Shown here: piece after piece, positions 20,309-31,590 of the stretch
Position numbering within the stretch: position 1 is the stretch's first letter
Layout: every line of letters begins with the position of its first letter
Source: Ophioceras dolichostomum
Lineage: Eukaryota > Ascomycota > Sordariomycetes > Magnaporthales > Ophioceraceae
Length of the DNA stretch: 64,000 bases
Assembly (NCBI GenBank): GCA_003049485.1
Contig: PYST01000110.1
Location: 1-64,000, forward strand
Reading direction: 5' to 3'
Notes under the pieces: model-generated
Databases searched by the model: none
Told to the model about the DNA's origin: nothing
Seen by the model: the letters and a program-made list of their open reading frames with translations, nothing else
Position numbers and translations under genes: made by a program

Positions 20309-23268
20309 ATGACAGCCTGCTTTACGTCTGGCCGTCCATCATTCCGAGGATTTGCAATTGCGTGCTGGTGCCGCACTTTCGGTATTGCAGCGCTGCAGCG
20401 TGGCTACCTCAACGGCCCTGTCTCTTCGAGGGCGACAGCGATGCTGAGCAGGGCGGTACAGGATAAAGGGGTCAAACCTCCGCTCGGCGGCCCGACCTCT
20501 AGGACCACTCTTGCGAAGCAGTCGCCTCTCCCTTCTGGAACCAGGGGTGTGGTATCGCGGGCCGGAACTGGCACCGATGGTTCCATCGCTGCTTTCTGCA
20601 ACCCGTCGGCGCGTCCACCTCTATCCGAAATCGCCCACGCAACCTCGTCTCGGACATTCAATTCGTCACAGGCTACCAACAGATATCCCACCGGTCCCCT
20701 TGCGACAGTACATGGGTCCCAGAGCTACGGGGGCTTTGCGTCCTTGTGTCACAACTCCAACTCCTTCGCCGAGGTGCCAGATGCGCTCGACCGCTTTGAA
20801 GCGGACTTCAGTGCAGACCCTCAGGCCGCGGCCAAATCCAATAGCGTTCCCTCGGTGTACATCGCCGACGATGACCTGAGTGACGATGACAGCCTTGAGA
20901 ACCGCATCGGCCTCGACTTCGAAAAGCCATCCGTACTCCCAGCGCCGCCTCCAGTCCGCTTCGGCGTCATTAGCCCTCTGACGGAGAGCAACAAGCACGA
21001 CGAGGCCCCCTCGGGAAGCTTCCAGAGCAACGTCTCATGGTCGCAATCGTCGCCCTCCCACCATATGCCCCCAGAACGACAAGAGACGCACCCCGTCCGG
21101 CAGTCGCCGCCCCCGAAACGGGAGATTGGCGTGGTCGATCCAGATGCTACGGTTCCTGCTGCTAAGAAGAGGGTCCTGCCAGGAAGCTTCACATCGCGGG
21201 ACACATCTCGGGACCAGACCGAGGATTCCGCCAGAAACACGGGCCGTGCCCATAGTGCCGGCGCCACCGGAGGAATTGGCAATGATCTGTGGGAGAAAAC
21301 CGCTACGGCCGTCAAGGCTCAGCAAAAACGCCACAGAGATCATCAGAGGAAGCTGACGGCTTCAGGGTCTGATCTGTCTACGGAGGAGATCCAGAACACT
21401 GCCCCTGCACACACCACGGTCGCCCCATCGAAGAATGCAGCAGCGTCGCTGAGCGTGGAGCAGCAGCATGTGAAGAGCCTCGTCTGTGATCGCAACCAGA
21501 GTGTTTTCTTTACCGGGCCCGCGGGGACCGGGAAGTCGGTCCTCATGAGGGCCATCATCACTGAGCTCAAGAAGAAGTGGGCCAGAGACCCCGACAGGCT
21601 TGCAGTTACGGCGTCGACGGGACTGGCGGCTTGCAACATTGGCGGCATGACCCTCCACAGCTTCGCGGGTATCGGTCTAGGCAAGGAGGATGCCCAGACT
21701 CTAGTGAAGAAGATCCGTCGTAACCCCAAGGCCAAGAACCGATGGCTTCGGACCAACACGCTCATCATCGACGAGATCTCCATGGTCGATGGTGAACTTT
21801 TCGATAAGCTCTCTCAGATCGGCCGCACTATCCGCAACAATGGCCGCCCCTGGGGTGGCATCAAGCTGGTGATCACCGGTGATTTCTTCCAGCTTCCCCC
21901 TGTCCCGGACGGCGGCGCCAACAAGAAAGAGACCAAATTTGCCTTTGAAGCAGCGACGTGGAATACGTCCATCGACCACACTATCGGACTCACCGAAGTA
22001 TTTCGCCAGAAAGATCCCGGTTAGTGGAAACTCCTCTTTTTCCAATTATTGAAGGCCGTTGCCGTCAACGGAGCCCTCCACCCCCTCTTCTGTTAGAGTG
22101 AGAGAGTAGTGGCGGGCAGGCAAACAGTGAAACGCGCTCTCTAGACAGGCCCACTAACATTTTATAGAATTCGCCCACATGCTCAACGAGATGCGTCTGG
22201 GCCGTATCAGTGACCAAACAGTCCAAAATTTCAAGTCGCTCTCCAGGCCCCTTCACTTTGACGACGGCCTGGAGTTCACCGAGCTGTATGTGCCCCCCAC
22301 CCCCGGCAAGGGCCCTCGCCCGGCTGCAACACCGGAATGTGACCAAAATGATATGGCACCGATGCTGATGTACATGATGGCTGCTCAGCTTCCCCACGAG
22401 GACCGAGGTTGAGAGCTCCAACCAGAAGCGTCTTAAGGCGCTATCGTCTGAGATGCATCGGTTCGAAGCTGTCGACACGGGAGACCCGGCCCACCGCGAG
22501 AGACTGCTGCAGAATATGATGGCGCCGAAGTCTCTGGTTCTGAAGCGCGGGGCGCAAGTAATGTTGATCAAAAACATGGACGATACGCTCGTGAACGGCT
22601 CGCTCGGGACAGTCGTTAACTTCATGAGCGACGCTACGTTCCAGATCATGGGTTCCGGCGATGGATATGGCTCGGGCGATGACGAGGAGAAGCAGGATAA
22701 CGGCATAGATGCTGCCGTCAAGAAGCGGATTCAGATGTTCGGCCACGAGCTGGAGGAGAGCGGCGGTGCTGACCAAAAAAAGTACCCGCTGGTGCGATTC
22801 CACGGCGTGGACGGCACAGCACGTGTCCTTCTCTGCGTACCCGAGGAGTGGAAGTCGGAGTTACCAACCGGAGAGGTCCAGGCGTCCCGAACACAGGTGC
22901 CACTCATCCTCGCCTGGGCTCTCTCGATCCATAAGGCCCAAGGTCAGACTCTGGAACGAGTCAAGGTCGACCTAGGGAAGGTCTTCGAGAAAGGCCAGGC
23001 ATATGTTGCCCTCAGCCGCGCAACAAGCCAGCAGGGACTTCAGGTCTTACGGTTCGAAAAGCACAAGGTAATGGCGCACCCACGTGTCATCCAGTTCTAC
23101 GACAAGCTCTACAGCGCCGAGAGTGCCATGAACAAGAAGGCGGCGGCGCCAGCCCTGGGCAGAGCGGGACCCCCAACCGCTCGGCCGTATAGCCGGAATG
23201 GCGGGCGTGTCGTCGCTGGTCTAGCGGCGGCCGAGCAGCCAGCAACGGCTATGTCGGCAACCTGCTGA
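20309..23268 (+). CDS. PIF1: Pif1-family DNA helicase
   Basis: Three exons, 20309-22019, 22168-22285 and 22389-23268; introns 148 nt (GTTAGT...ATAG) and 103 nt (GTATGT...TCAG). The product is 902 residues. It is a 5'-3' superfamily 1B helicase acting at telomeres, G-quadruplexes and in mitochondria (family knowledge). Walker A GPAGTGKS is near residue 402, Walker B IIDEISMVD near 486, and GDFFQLPPV and IHKAQGQTL plus YVALSRAT (motif VI) follow. The second intron restores FTEL|FPTRTEVESSNQKRL; without it the frame hits a stop. The roughly 350-residue N-terminus is disordered, and its first residues (basic and hydrophobic) could be a mitochondrial presequence. The first in-frame ATG is at 20309; a second ATG (AMLSRAVQDKG) lies downstream and could give a nuclear form. 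Confidence 0.92.
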
Positions 23269-24046
23269 CGGGATAAAAGGGGGCGGATGGGGAATCTGAA
23301 AGGGGAGGAGAGAGGGGAGGAAGCTGAGAGACTTAGAGAGAGGTACCTAATAGTCACATGGAACATTGCGTGCTATATATGGTCACCCGGAAGTGACCCA
23401 GGCCTGGTCCTCAAGGGTCTTGTGCTGAGCCTCTGCCCCTCCCTACCTCTAGGGATAAAGGCGAAGTCTATGTGGCAGCCGAGCTCTGGGACATTTTGAC
23501 TCTTATTTACCAAGGCGTCCCGGCCTGACTAGCCTTCAGCCACCCTCAACAGAGCATTCTATGTGATCAACGGGCGCCTCAGCGGGAGGCGGGGGAAGTT
23601 GACTGGAGCAGATATAGTTGTAGGTACCTTCAGGTACCTCCCACCACCTGGCATGTATAGTGGCGTTTACCAGTCGAGACACACCTGGTTTAAAGGTAAT
23701 ACATCCTCCCTTTTAGGTATACCTAAGTAACTGTGTGCATTCGCGCCCTTAGACATCTACGAATTCCAAGTGTTGTACGCGTTGGCGTCCCCAGGTGGAA
23801 GTGCAAGGGAACCACATCCTGCATGACCAGTTCGAGGGCAGTTATATCGATAAGACCCGTAATAATTTTAGCCTGCCCCACTTCTACCGACTCCCACAGC
23901 ATCGCCAGTCCGCTCAGACCCTCAACACAAGCCAGCTGGGAGATTTTGCATCAATCCTCAGCGCGTCAATTTAGTGTGGAACGAAGTTCTTCGAGCACCG
24001 CCCGGGTGTCACTTAACAACAAGGCATACAGGTGGGACAAGGGAGT

Positions 24047-24080
24047 AACCTAGGTACCTAGGTAGGTACCTGACCTAGGG
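24047..24080. repeat. TACCTAGGTA palindromic repeat
   Basis: Two overlapping CCTAGGTACCTAGGTA units with a trailing GGTACCTGACCTAGG. It lies about 410 bp before the EDC3 start. Confidence 0.8.
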
Positions 24081-24395
24081 AATAGGTGGGCCGTATAGCC
24101 CAGAGACACACTCACTCCACTCGGCCAATCGCTTTGCTTGTTGGCTACAACAGTTATTTCGCTGCGGGCGACTGGCGCAGCCCTCGAACGGGACGTCAAC
24201 ATCGAAATATTCGAGATCCTCTCAGTGTCACCCGAATGGTGAATCGGTAGAAACACAAAAATCGGAAATCCCTCGGCTAACCTCGCCTGCATGTGCTGAG
24301 GGAGCCCGGCAGCCGGCAGCCGGCAGACGGCAGAGTGCGGAGTCGCACGAGCTCCGGCCGCTCCGCTCCGTCGCACCACCGCTCTCCCACGGCTA

Positions 24396-24432
24396 TTCTT
24401 CAGTGGCTCTTCAGTGGCCCTTCAGTGGCCCT
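24396..24432. repeat. Triple direct repeat CTTCAGTGGC in EDC3 leader
   Basis: Three near-identical tandem copies of CTTCAGTGGC separated by one or two bases, 55-90 bp before the EDC3 ATG, so probably within its 5' leader or core promoter. Confidence 0.7.
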
Positions 24433-24487
24433 TCGATCGACGACTCCGCAGAGGCCCAGCAGAGGCTGCGGCATTCGAACTGCCATC

Positions 24488-26998
24488 ATGGCAGCCGAGT
24501 TTATTGGGGCTCATATGCTCGTTACCCTCCACCAACCCCCGGCCAGGCTCCGAGGTGTTGTAAGCGACGTGAAGTCAGGACACAGCCTGACGCTGTCCGA
24601 CGGTAGGCAGCCGTTCCATCTATCCTCTCCGCTCTTCCGCCAACGGCCCGGTCCTCCTCGCTGCATGAACTCACTCGTTATGTGGCTCCTTCAGTCTGGT
24701 CAGCCGATACGCAAGTATGGCTTCAAAGCCATCTCACCATCGAGGCGGCCAATGTTGCAAACTTGGTAGAGGTGCCTTCCCCCCCGGCGCCGCAAGTACC
24801 TACCGCCGTTCCCGCCAGCAACTCGTTCTCGCAAGCTCCGCTGCCGATAGCCGATCCTGCCATAATCTCCGTGGGCGAATCCCCAGCTGCGGCATCTTTC
24901 CCCAAAACCGTGCCCGACTCTGGCCCCCACGTCCTATCCAGCACGAGCGGAAACAGAGAGCTGGGGCCCCCTTCACAAGGGTCTCGCGAAGCCACCCCTC
25001 TCGCCTCCATCGTCAAGTCATCTAGGGTCTCGCCTGTCGACAATACAGAAGCCGATGAGCAGCCCCTTGTCGCTGACGGCCGCGTTTCGCCGACTGGTGC
25101 CCCTGCGGCCAACTCGTCGTCCCAGACTCCTGGGAAACGGAAAAACAGGCGGCCGCGGCCAGGTCGGGGCAGCCGCCCTGCTGGCCCCCTGGACGGCGTG
25201 CATGAAGCAACTGCCTTGACAAATAGGCCAGCCCCGGCTCCCGGCCCTGGCCCCGGCTCGGGCGCCGGCCCAGTTCCCGGCGCTAAGGGCTGGCGGCAGA
25301 CCCCGATCTTGGAGAATACGGCATCCTTCCAGCCGTTCAGCTCTCTCCGGAAGGCGCGGGGCAAGAGCGGGGGCGGCGCCTCTGAGCGGCGCGACAACGG
25401 CTGGGCATCAGAAGACGTAACCGATGTGCAAGAGCTGGGCGAGTTTGACTTCGAGGGCGGCCTAGCTAAGTTCGACAAGCACGCCCTGTTCGATCAGATG
25501 CGCAAAGACACCCAGATCGACGACGCCGACCTGTTAGTCTCGCACAACCGGCTTCCTAGGCCCAAGCCAGGCACAGCCGGCGGCAAAAACCTACACCACA
25601 CCGAAAACGTTCTCGACCCCACCACGTCGCCACTCCACGCAACGATGACGCAGGGGGAGACCCCAAACGACTTCTGGAACAGCGAGGCCGACGACGGTGT
25701 CGCTGCAGCCGACGGTGCCGAGCGACCCAGCCGGCGGGAACAGGGGAGCCGACAGAGCTCACGCCGCGGAGAAAGCAGGATGTCCGGTGCCGGAAGGTCC
25801 CAGTCACGCAAGGCGAGCGGCACAGCACGGGCGCAGGGCCCGGCCCGGACCGGCTCTGGGGTATGTCCATTCCACACCGTGCACGTAGGACTTGGTCGCT
25901 TGGCAGGGGCGCTAACGATTGTAAAACTGACTGACGATGACCGACCTGCAGACAAATCCAGCAGCTGTGCTCGCCCCCGCCACGGGGCCGACCACGGGGC
26001 CGCCAGGGCTGGTCTTACTACCGTCGAACCGCCGCGTTGAGCCGGTCTCGGCACTCCAGATGCTCAACTTAGAGAACATCGCCCATAACGAGCTCGGTCT
26101 GACGGAGGAGATGATGACGGAGAACGCCGGCCGAGGACTCGCTGAGGTTACCCTAACGGCACTCACAGACCCCGCCGTTAAGCTTCTTCGGTCGGGTTCC
26201 GGAGCTGGGCCAGGGGCCGGTGCCGAGTCGCTTCCGACGGTGGTCATCCTGGCTGGGAACAACAAGTCCGGAATACGCGCGGTCACAGCCGGGCGGCACT
26301 TGCGCAACAGGGGCACCAACCCTGTTGTGTGTGTGGCCGGGGTGGAGCGCGGCGACCGCGACCTCCTTGAGGGCATGCGTCAGCAGCTGCGCCTGTTCCG
26401 GAACTTTGGTGGGCGCGTGTACACCAAGGCAGAGCTCTTCGAGCACGTTCGCAAGCTGAGCATCCCGACCCTAACCGTCGATGCACCACGGGGGCCCTTG
26501 ATACCGAGGCCGCCTCCGGTGACCCTGATTGTGGACGCACTCCTCGGCCTAGCCACCCCGTTCGACGAGCTGCGCACGGGCGAGCAGGCGACAGTGTATG
26601 AGCTGATTGAGTGGGCCAACCGAAGCGAAGCCTTCGTGCTCGCTGTCGATGTGCCCACCGGCATCGATCCTTCTACCGGCCGGGTCAGCATCGTGGACGG
26701 CAACTACTTGTACGTGCGACCCCGTTTTGTCGCCGCGATGGGGGCCCCGAAAAGGGGCCTGCTGGAGATTATCCACACCGCCAAGACCGCCGGCGGTGAA
26801 GAAGGAGCCACGCCTGACCAGGCTGGTGCTCCTGACGACGACTCGGTGGCGGACTGGAAGCTCTTCGTTATTGACGTCGGCCTCGGGCCTGCCGTCTGGA
26901 AGAAGGCCGGCACTAAGATACGTCGAGGCATCGAGTTCGGCGATAAATGGGTCTTGGAAATGAGGTTCGATGGCACGACCACCGGCTTTGGAAGATAA
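24488..26998 (+). CDS. EDC3: Enhancer of mRNA-decapping protein 3 (Edc3)
   Basis: Three exons, 24488-24602, 24695-25860 and 25952-26998; introns 92 nt (GTAGGC...TCAG) and 91 nt (GTATGT...GCAG). The product is 775 residues. The N-terminal LSm-like domain begins MAAEFIGAHMLVTLHQPPAR and continues over the first junction (SLTLSD|VWSAD) to LTIEAANVANLVEV. The FDF motif (EFDFEGGLAKFDKHALFDQM) is near residue 286, followed by the FWNSEADDGV segment. A YjeF_N dimerisation domain (NAGRGLAEV, AGNNKSG, DALLGL, VDVPTGIDPSTG) runs from about residue 460 to the end. Edc3 scaffolds the Dcp1-Dcp2 decapping complex and P-bodies. The linker carries a Pro/Gly repeat (PAPGPGPGSGAGPVPG). Confidence 0.95.
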
Positions 26999-27474
26999 CC
27001 ACAGTTTTTCTATTCCCTGGGCTCGGATTGGTGCTCTTTTTACCGGGTTCATTCTAGTATCTACTTCCCCTTTCCAACCCTACTCAGCTTCGCAGAGTCT
27101 AACCGTCTTTGCTTTATTTTCATTTTTTTTCTTCGCCTCCTTTTTGGCTGGGCTTGTTTCAGAGATGGACGCACAACCCAATCGTCGTCTTGGCTTACTT
27201 ATATGTCTATAAACGACCCAACTCGGGATTTTGGTTTCTCTCCTTGGTTGTCTTGGCATACAGTGTTCGTCCTCCTTCCTGTCCACATACCTACTACCTA
27301 AGTACTTAGAGAAAAGCTTTCCAGAAAAAGCAAACTGGGCAATTGCCATGTTATTATCGGCTTCGTGATCACGAATCTAGCCGGGAATATAAAGAACAAA
27401 ACTAAGATAAACATGAAACCAGTCCGACAGCGAGAGGGAGGGGGAGAAGAACCAAGAGATAGTCTCAATGCCAT
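26999..27474. other. Intergenic, EDC3 3' / HAM1-like 3' (convergent)
   Basis: 476 bp between converging genes, AT-richer than its surroundings with T-runs around 27110-27130, as expected for fungal 3' UTRs and terminators. A degenerate TACC/GGTA element is at 27288-27309. Confidence 0.55.
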
Positions 27475-30400
27475 CTATGCAGCCACCTGCCTCCCATTCA
27501 CAGACGCGTCCATCAGCGCTGTTGTGCCCCCGGCCACATGATGGCCGTTACTGTGATGTTGCTTCCGAGTCACGTTAGGGGGCGGGGGCACGTCAGTGCT
27601 CTTAGGAGCCGTCCCGATGGAGAACACGGGACTCTCCCACTTCTCGCCCTTGAGAGCCAGCTCCCGATACTCAGTGGCCTTGGAGCTGATCCCCCCGGGC
27701 AAGTGTATGTCGGGGAAGATGCTGTCGTCCTTCGTCACGGCATAGTTGATCTTCTTGTCCGCGGCAATGGCCTCGGCCTTCTTGCGACCCGCGAGCACCT
27801 GCTTCTGAGCAGCCGTGATGTAGCGGCGATATATGTTGGGGACGTTTTCCGGGTCCGAGCGGGCCTCATCTAGCGCCCGATCGGCCTCGAGCTTGACCTG
27901 GAAGAGGAGTTGGTCGAGTACGTCGAAGTTGTCCCGGATGGCTTTCTCTACCGCCTTCTGCAGTACAGGGCGCAGGACATGGAGCATCAGTGGCCTCGCC
28001 AGGTTAAAGAGGAGCTTGTGGTTCGACTTGGAAAGCTTGATGCTGAGATGCTTCACGTCGACGTCGACCTTGTCGACCTTGAAGAACTTCTGCGAATCCT
28101 TCTCGTCGGGGGTCGACACTTTAAGCTTGAAGGTAAATCCTTGGCCTCCCATGAGGATGTCGGCGACGCCGGTGTCGGTGAGGGCGGGGAAGCCTTGCTT
28201 GCGGTGGATGTGGTAGCTGACATCGCGCAGGTCCATCTGGACACCAGCCACCTGAATCTCCGCAGAGTGCTTGTTCTTGCTGGTCTCCTTCTTGCGGCCC
28301 CATCGCACATAGTTCTCGCTCGAGATCTCGAGCACGTTGGGCATGAAATTGTCGCTCTCGAGAACAAGATTCTCGACGATGAGATCCACTGAAGGATCGC
28401 TGTACTCCATGCGCGGAATGGGACTGTTCGCGTTGATGTCGAGTGTCAGTCGCGCCATCCAAAGCCGGCCGCTTCTTTTCTGACGTTGTGTTGCTTTGCT
28501 GCTGCCAGTCGCTGCCATTGGGGGGATGGGTCACGGGGTCATTTTGAACTCACATATACGCCGCATTCTCGAAGATGGCCGGGATGATGACATCGGTGAG
28601 GTCCTTGACGAGATGCTTCTTGAACGTCGGCTTCCCGTTGTCGTCGTTGCCCAGATCGGTGAACAGCTTGCGGAGCGAGGCGGCAAAGGCCTTGTTCTGG
28701 GGATCTTGGTCGAATTGATCTGCAAGGACCTTGACCTCATCTAGAATGCGACCGGTCTGGGCCTTGTACTTGCCGCGCAGGAGCTGGTTGCCGCGGTCGT
28801 ACAGCCGGTTCCACTCATCGGTCGACTCGTCCTCTAGAATGTAGCCCTGCTCCTCGAGGCAGCGGCGGACGTACTTGTTCATTGCCTTAAGCCAGTCCTT
28901 GAGCTCGGCGTCGTTATCCGCGTCACGGTAAACCTGCGAAACCGACGCCCAAAAGTCGTCGGTGGACGTGCCGTTTGCGAACCTCTCAATGATTTTCTAC
29001 TGGGGGGTCAGCCTGCCGTCACTTGCCCTCTCGACACTTAGACAGCAAACGCAGATTAGTGCGTCCAGTCTGGTGGGAGAATACCAAAGGTAAATCGTAC
29101 TTTGAGGTCGAGCTCAGCCTGGTGAAGCCCAGATCTTGCGTTCTGAACAGTGCCGGACCCATTCTTGCCGAGATCCCGAGCATGGCCACCATACTGCTCA
29201 GCCAGATCCAGCAGGGTCTGGATGGCCCGCTGGTAGTCTGGGTGTTGTTGGCACTCAATAACGAGTTTCTAAAACCGCGACGAATATCTCGAATTAGCAT
29301 TGCTGGCCCTCCATGGCATGGCTACATGCCGTCTCACCCCTGCTCCGCTGCTCACCTTCAGGCGCCAGACCGTCTGGTCGCGCCGGTCCTTAGGCATCTT
29401 CCGGGACAGATACTCTTTAGTTCGAGCTCGATACTCCGCCGTCCTGGTCTTCGCGGCATCACTCGCAGCCGAGACACCCGCAGCAAGCTTTTCTGCCTCC
29501 GCGTCTCCGGACTGCGGAGCACCATCCGCGGCGGCAGCACCATTTCCCGCGTGCTGGGTGGCTCCCGCAGTGGCCGCCGACGGTGCGCCGTTCTGTTGCT
29601 CGCCTATCGTCGAGACCTTGTTTCCGAGTTTGTCAGCGTTGGGTTCCTCAACACCCTCACATCGGTGACGGTGTGATCACCGCAGCGTTGCGGTTCCCGG
29701 TGTGGTCCCCGGTGTGGTTCCCAGTGCGGTTCCCGCTGCGCTTACCTGTGCGGCAGCAGCCATCCCTGACGTGCCGTACACATCCTTGAGCTGCTTCTTG
29801 ATGCCTGAGAGATCTGGGGTGTCGTGCCAGGTGTTGTCCTCGGCAGGGTGGTCCATCTGCGCAAGTTCTTCCTGCGATGGCTTCACGCTCGTCGCAGCCT
29901 TGGTTGCTGCGTCCCCGGCCACATCCCTAATGAGGATAGAGGCGTCCTTTACTGCGAGAAGTTAGCGCCTGTCTTTACTGGCGGGAACGATGATGGGACG
30001 GTGAGCCGCAAGTAACCATACAGAGCTTGCGGAACTGGCCGTTGGTGATGATCAGAGTTCCGAGTGTGCGCAGGCCCTCGAGGGCACGATCTCCATGAGC
30101 CTTTGCCGTTTCCTTGTCGATAGGTGCTTCTGGACCATCGATCGCGGTATGGTCAAACTGAATAGTTTGCCAGGCAAAGTCCTGAAGCAGATTGCCCTCA
30201 TTCTTTGACAGGACCAGGTGCTGAGCTCGCTTGATCACCTCACGAGCATCAGCCACGAGAGCTCGGCCCTCTGAGGAGAGGCGCTCCGATGGACTAGCCA
30301 AAGGCCGAGATGCAAGCAGGCTGTTTAACGCGACATCGATTTGATCATTCTGCACAATTAACACAGTTAATGATTACTCTGTCAGCTGGGCACCGCAGTT

Positions 30401-30561
30401 TGGGGCTGCTTCGACCATAATGATGGAGGCCCTACAGATGGTGCCTTTCCGTTACGGAAGGCTGCAATGATGCCGTAGAGCTGAAGTTTGCGGGTAACAT
30501 CGGCATCTTTTTGCTGGACGTCGACGGGCTTGTTCACGTCGGAAGAGCCCTGGGGTGCCAT
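27475..30561 (-). CDS. HAM1-like conserved fungal protein, seven exons
   Basis: Exons 30561-30436, 30349-30022, 29951-29746, 29655-29356, 29268-29101, 28996-28554 and 28423-27475, all with GT-AG introns of 70-130 nt. The product is 839 residues. It starts MAPQGSSDVNKPVDVQQKD; other conserved blocks are NDQIDVALNSLLAS, NLLQDFAWQT, RTLGTLIITNGQFRKL, MPKDRRDQTVWRLK, LADQFDQDPQNKAFA, PIPRMEYSDPSVDLIVENL and VDVDVKHLSIKLSKSNHKLL. From memory these match the fungal HAM1_N/HAM1_C family (formerly DUF5923 and DUF4449); the second half has the amphipathic beta pattern of a lipid-binding-like domain, which is inference. The start of exon 4 could be 29655 or 29646 (two in-phase AG sites). Function unknown to me. 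Confidence 0.88.
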
Positions 30562-31590
30562 GTTGGCGACTCGATCTTCGGATGCTAGGAAGCAATAGCG
30601 ATGGCTACCTCGGAGCTTACAGGAGGTAGTCCACACCACCAGATTAGGGATCAAGGTTCGTCGAGGCGGTACGCACGAAGATTGAATGGGAAATAAGGGA
30701 TGGGTAGGTGGGGTTGCAACAAGGGAGCAATGTATAAGTGGTAGCACAGGCAGGCAAGAATTTGGAAATGGGAAATGCCCCAGGAGAATAATGATGAATT
30801 CAGCGAGAATTGTAGGCGGTCCGTTCCCGTCGTTGTCTGAGACTCAATGCTCAGGAGCACTCAATGTCCGTGTGCAAGCCCCGTGCTTCTTGGTGAGACT
30901 ATATGGTCTTTCGGGTCGATGCTTCTCGACCATCTGCAATTGGCAAGCTGCCGGTTTTCCACCTGGACCAAGCAAATAGAGGACGTCATTACCAGCTAAC
31001 TTAGGGTATAGCCTGCCGTCCCTACCGAGCCCTCCCTACTACTAGCGAGGACACATGTCGTGGCTGGCGACAGCACATGTCGTGGTAGCACAAGTCAGGT
31101 CGCGTGGGACGGGACTGAAATGACCTCACCGAACCGGCTAGCTGGCTCACCCTTTGCTATATTTCCGATTGGTCTCAGGCAGGCATGCATCAATGATATC
31201 AATGATCAACATGTTCGTGAGGTGGTTGGGGGTTCTATTGGTGGTGCCTGCCGACTTGCAAGCAGGTGTTTCGGGTCGAACATGACGTCACAGAATCAAT
31301 TGCTGGGTGGGAGCCGAAGTGGGCATGAGCCCCTGGAGCCAGCTCCAAGCTTCAAAGCTTCCCCAGCTCTCGCCCCACACATAGCAGGCGATCGACGGCG
31401 GTTTCGCATTCCCATTGGCTTGGAAGCTACATGCAGGCTGTCCCCCGCCTCTGGGTGTGCGGTGCCTAACGCCAGGCAACCAACCAAACCAAAATATCAC
31501 AGAACTTCAGACGCGCGAGTCTGACGCGTTCTGCACTGAAGCACTCGCAAGTTTCGTCGAGCCATCAACAATCGGGTCGACAAGTCCGCA
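30562..31590. other. Divergent promoter region HAM1-like / LIG4
   Basis: About 1.03 kb. It contains a 12-nt direct repeat CACATGTCGTGG (31052-31063 and 31074-31085), and ACGCGC/ACGCGT near 31511 and 31524-31529. An open frame over 31060-31524 shows no conserved motif and is treated as chance. Confidence 0.6.
31524..31529. promoter_or_regulatory. ACGCGT (MCB-like) before LIG4
   Basis: ACGCGT lies 62 bp before the DNA ligase IV start codon. The same hexamer lies before PIF1, the other DNA-metabolism gene here. Chance occurrence cannot be excluded. Confidence 0.3.

Larger units (their letters stand above)
23269..24487. other. Intergenic, PIF1 3' / EDC3 promoter
   Basis: About 1.2 kb. TACC/GGTA repeats lie at 23621-23640 and 24047-24080. 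Closer to EDC3 there are tandem CCGGCAG-type units (24302-24330) and three tandem CTTCAGTGGC copies (about 24396-24432). No conserved coding segment seen. Confidence 0.6.

Noticed and set aside
22286..22412. PIF1 frameshift or truncation at 22412
   Set aside because: The stop disappears when the 103-nt intron 22286-22388 is removed, which also restores the conserved FTELFPTR sequence, so the gene is intact.
31060..31524. 154-codon plus-strand frame before LIG4
   Set aside because: No conserved motif, low-complexity mix of residues, overlaps the expected promoter and leader of LIG4.
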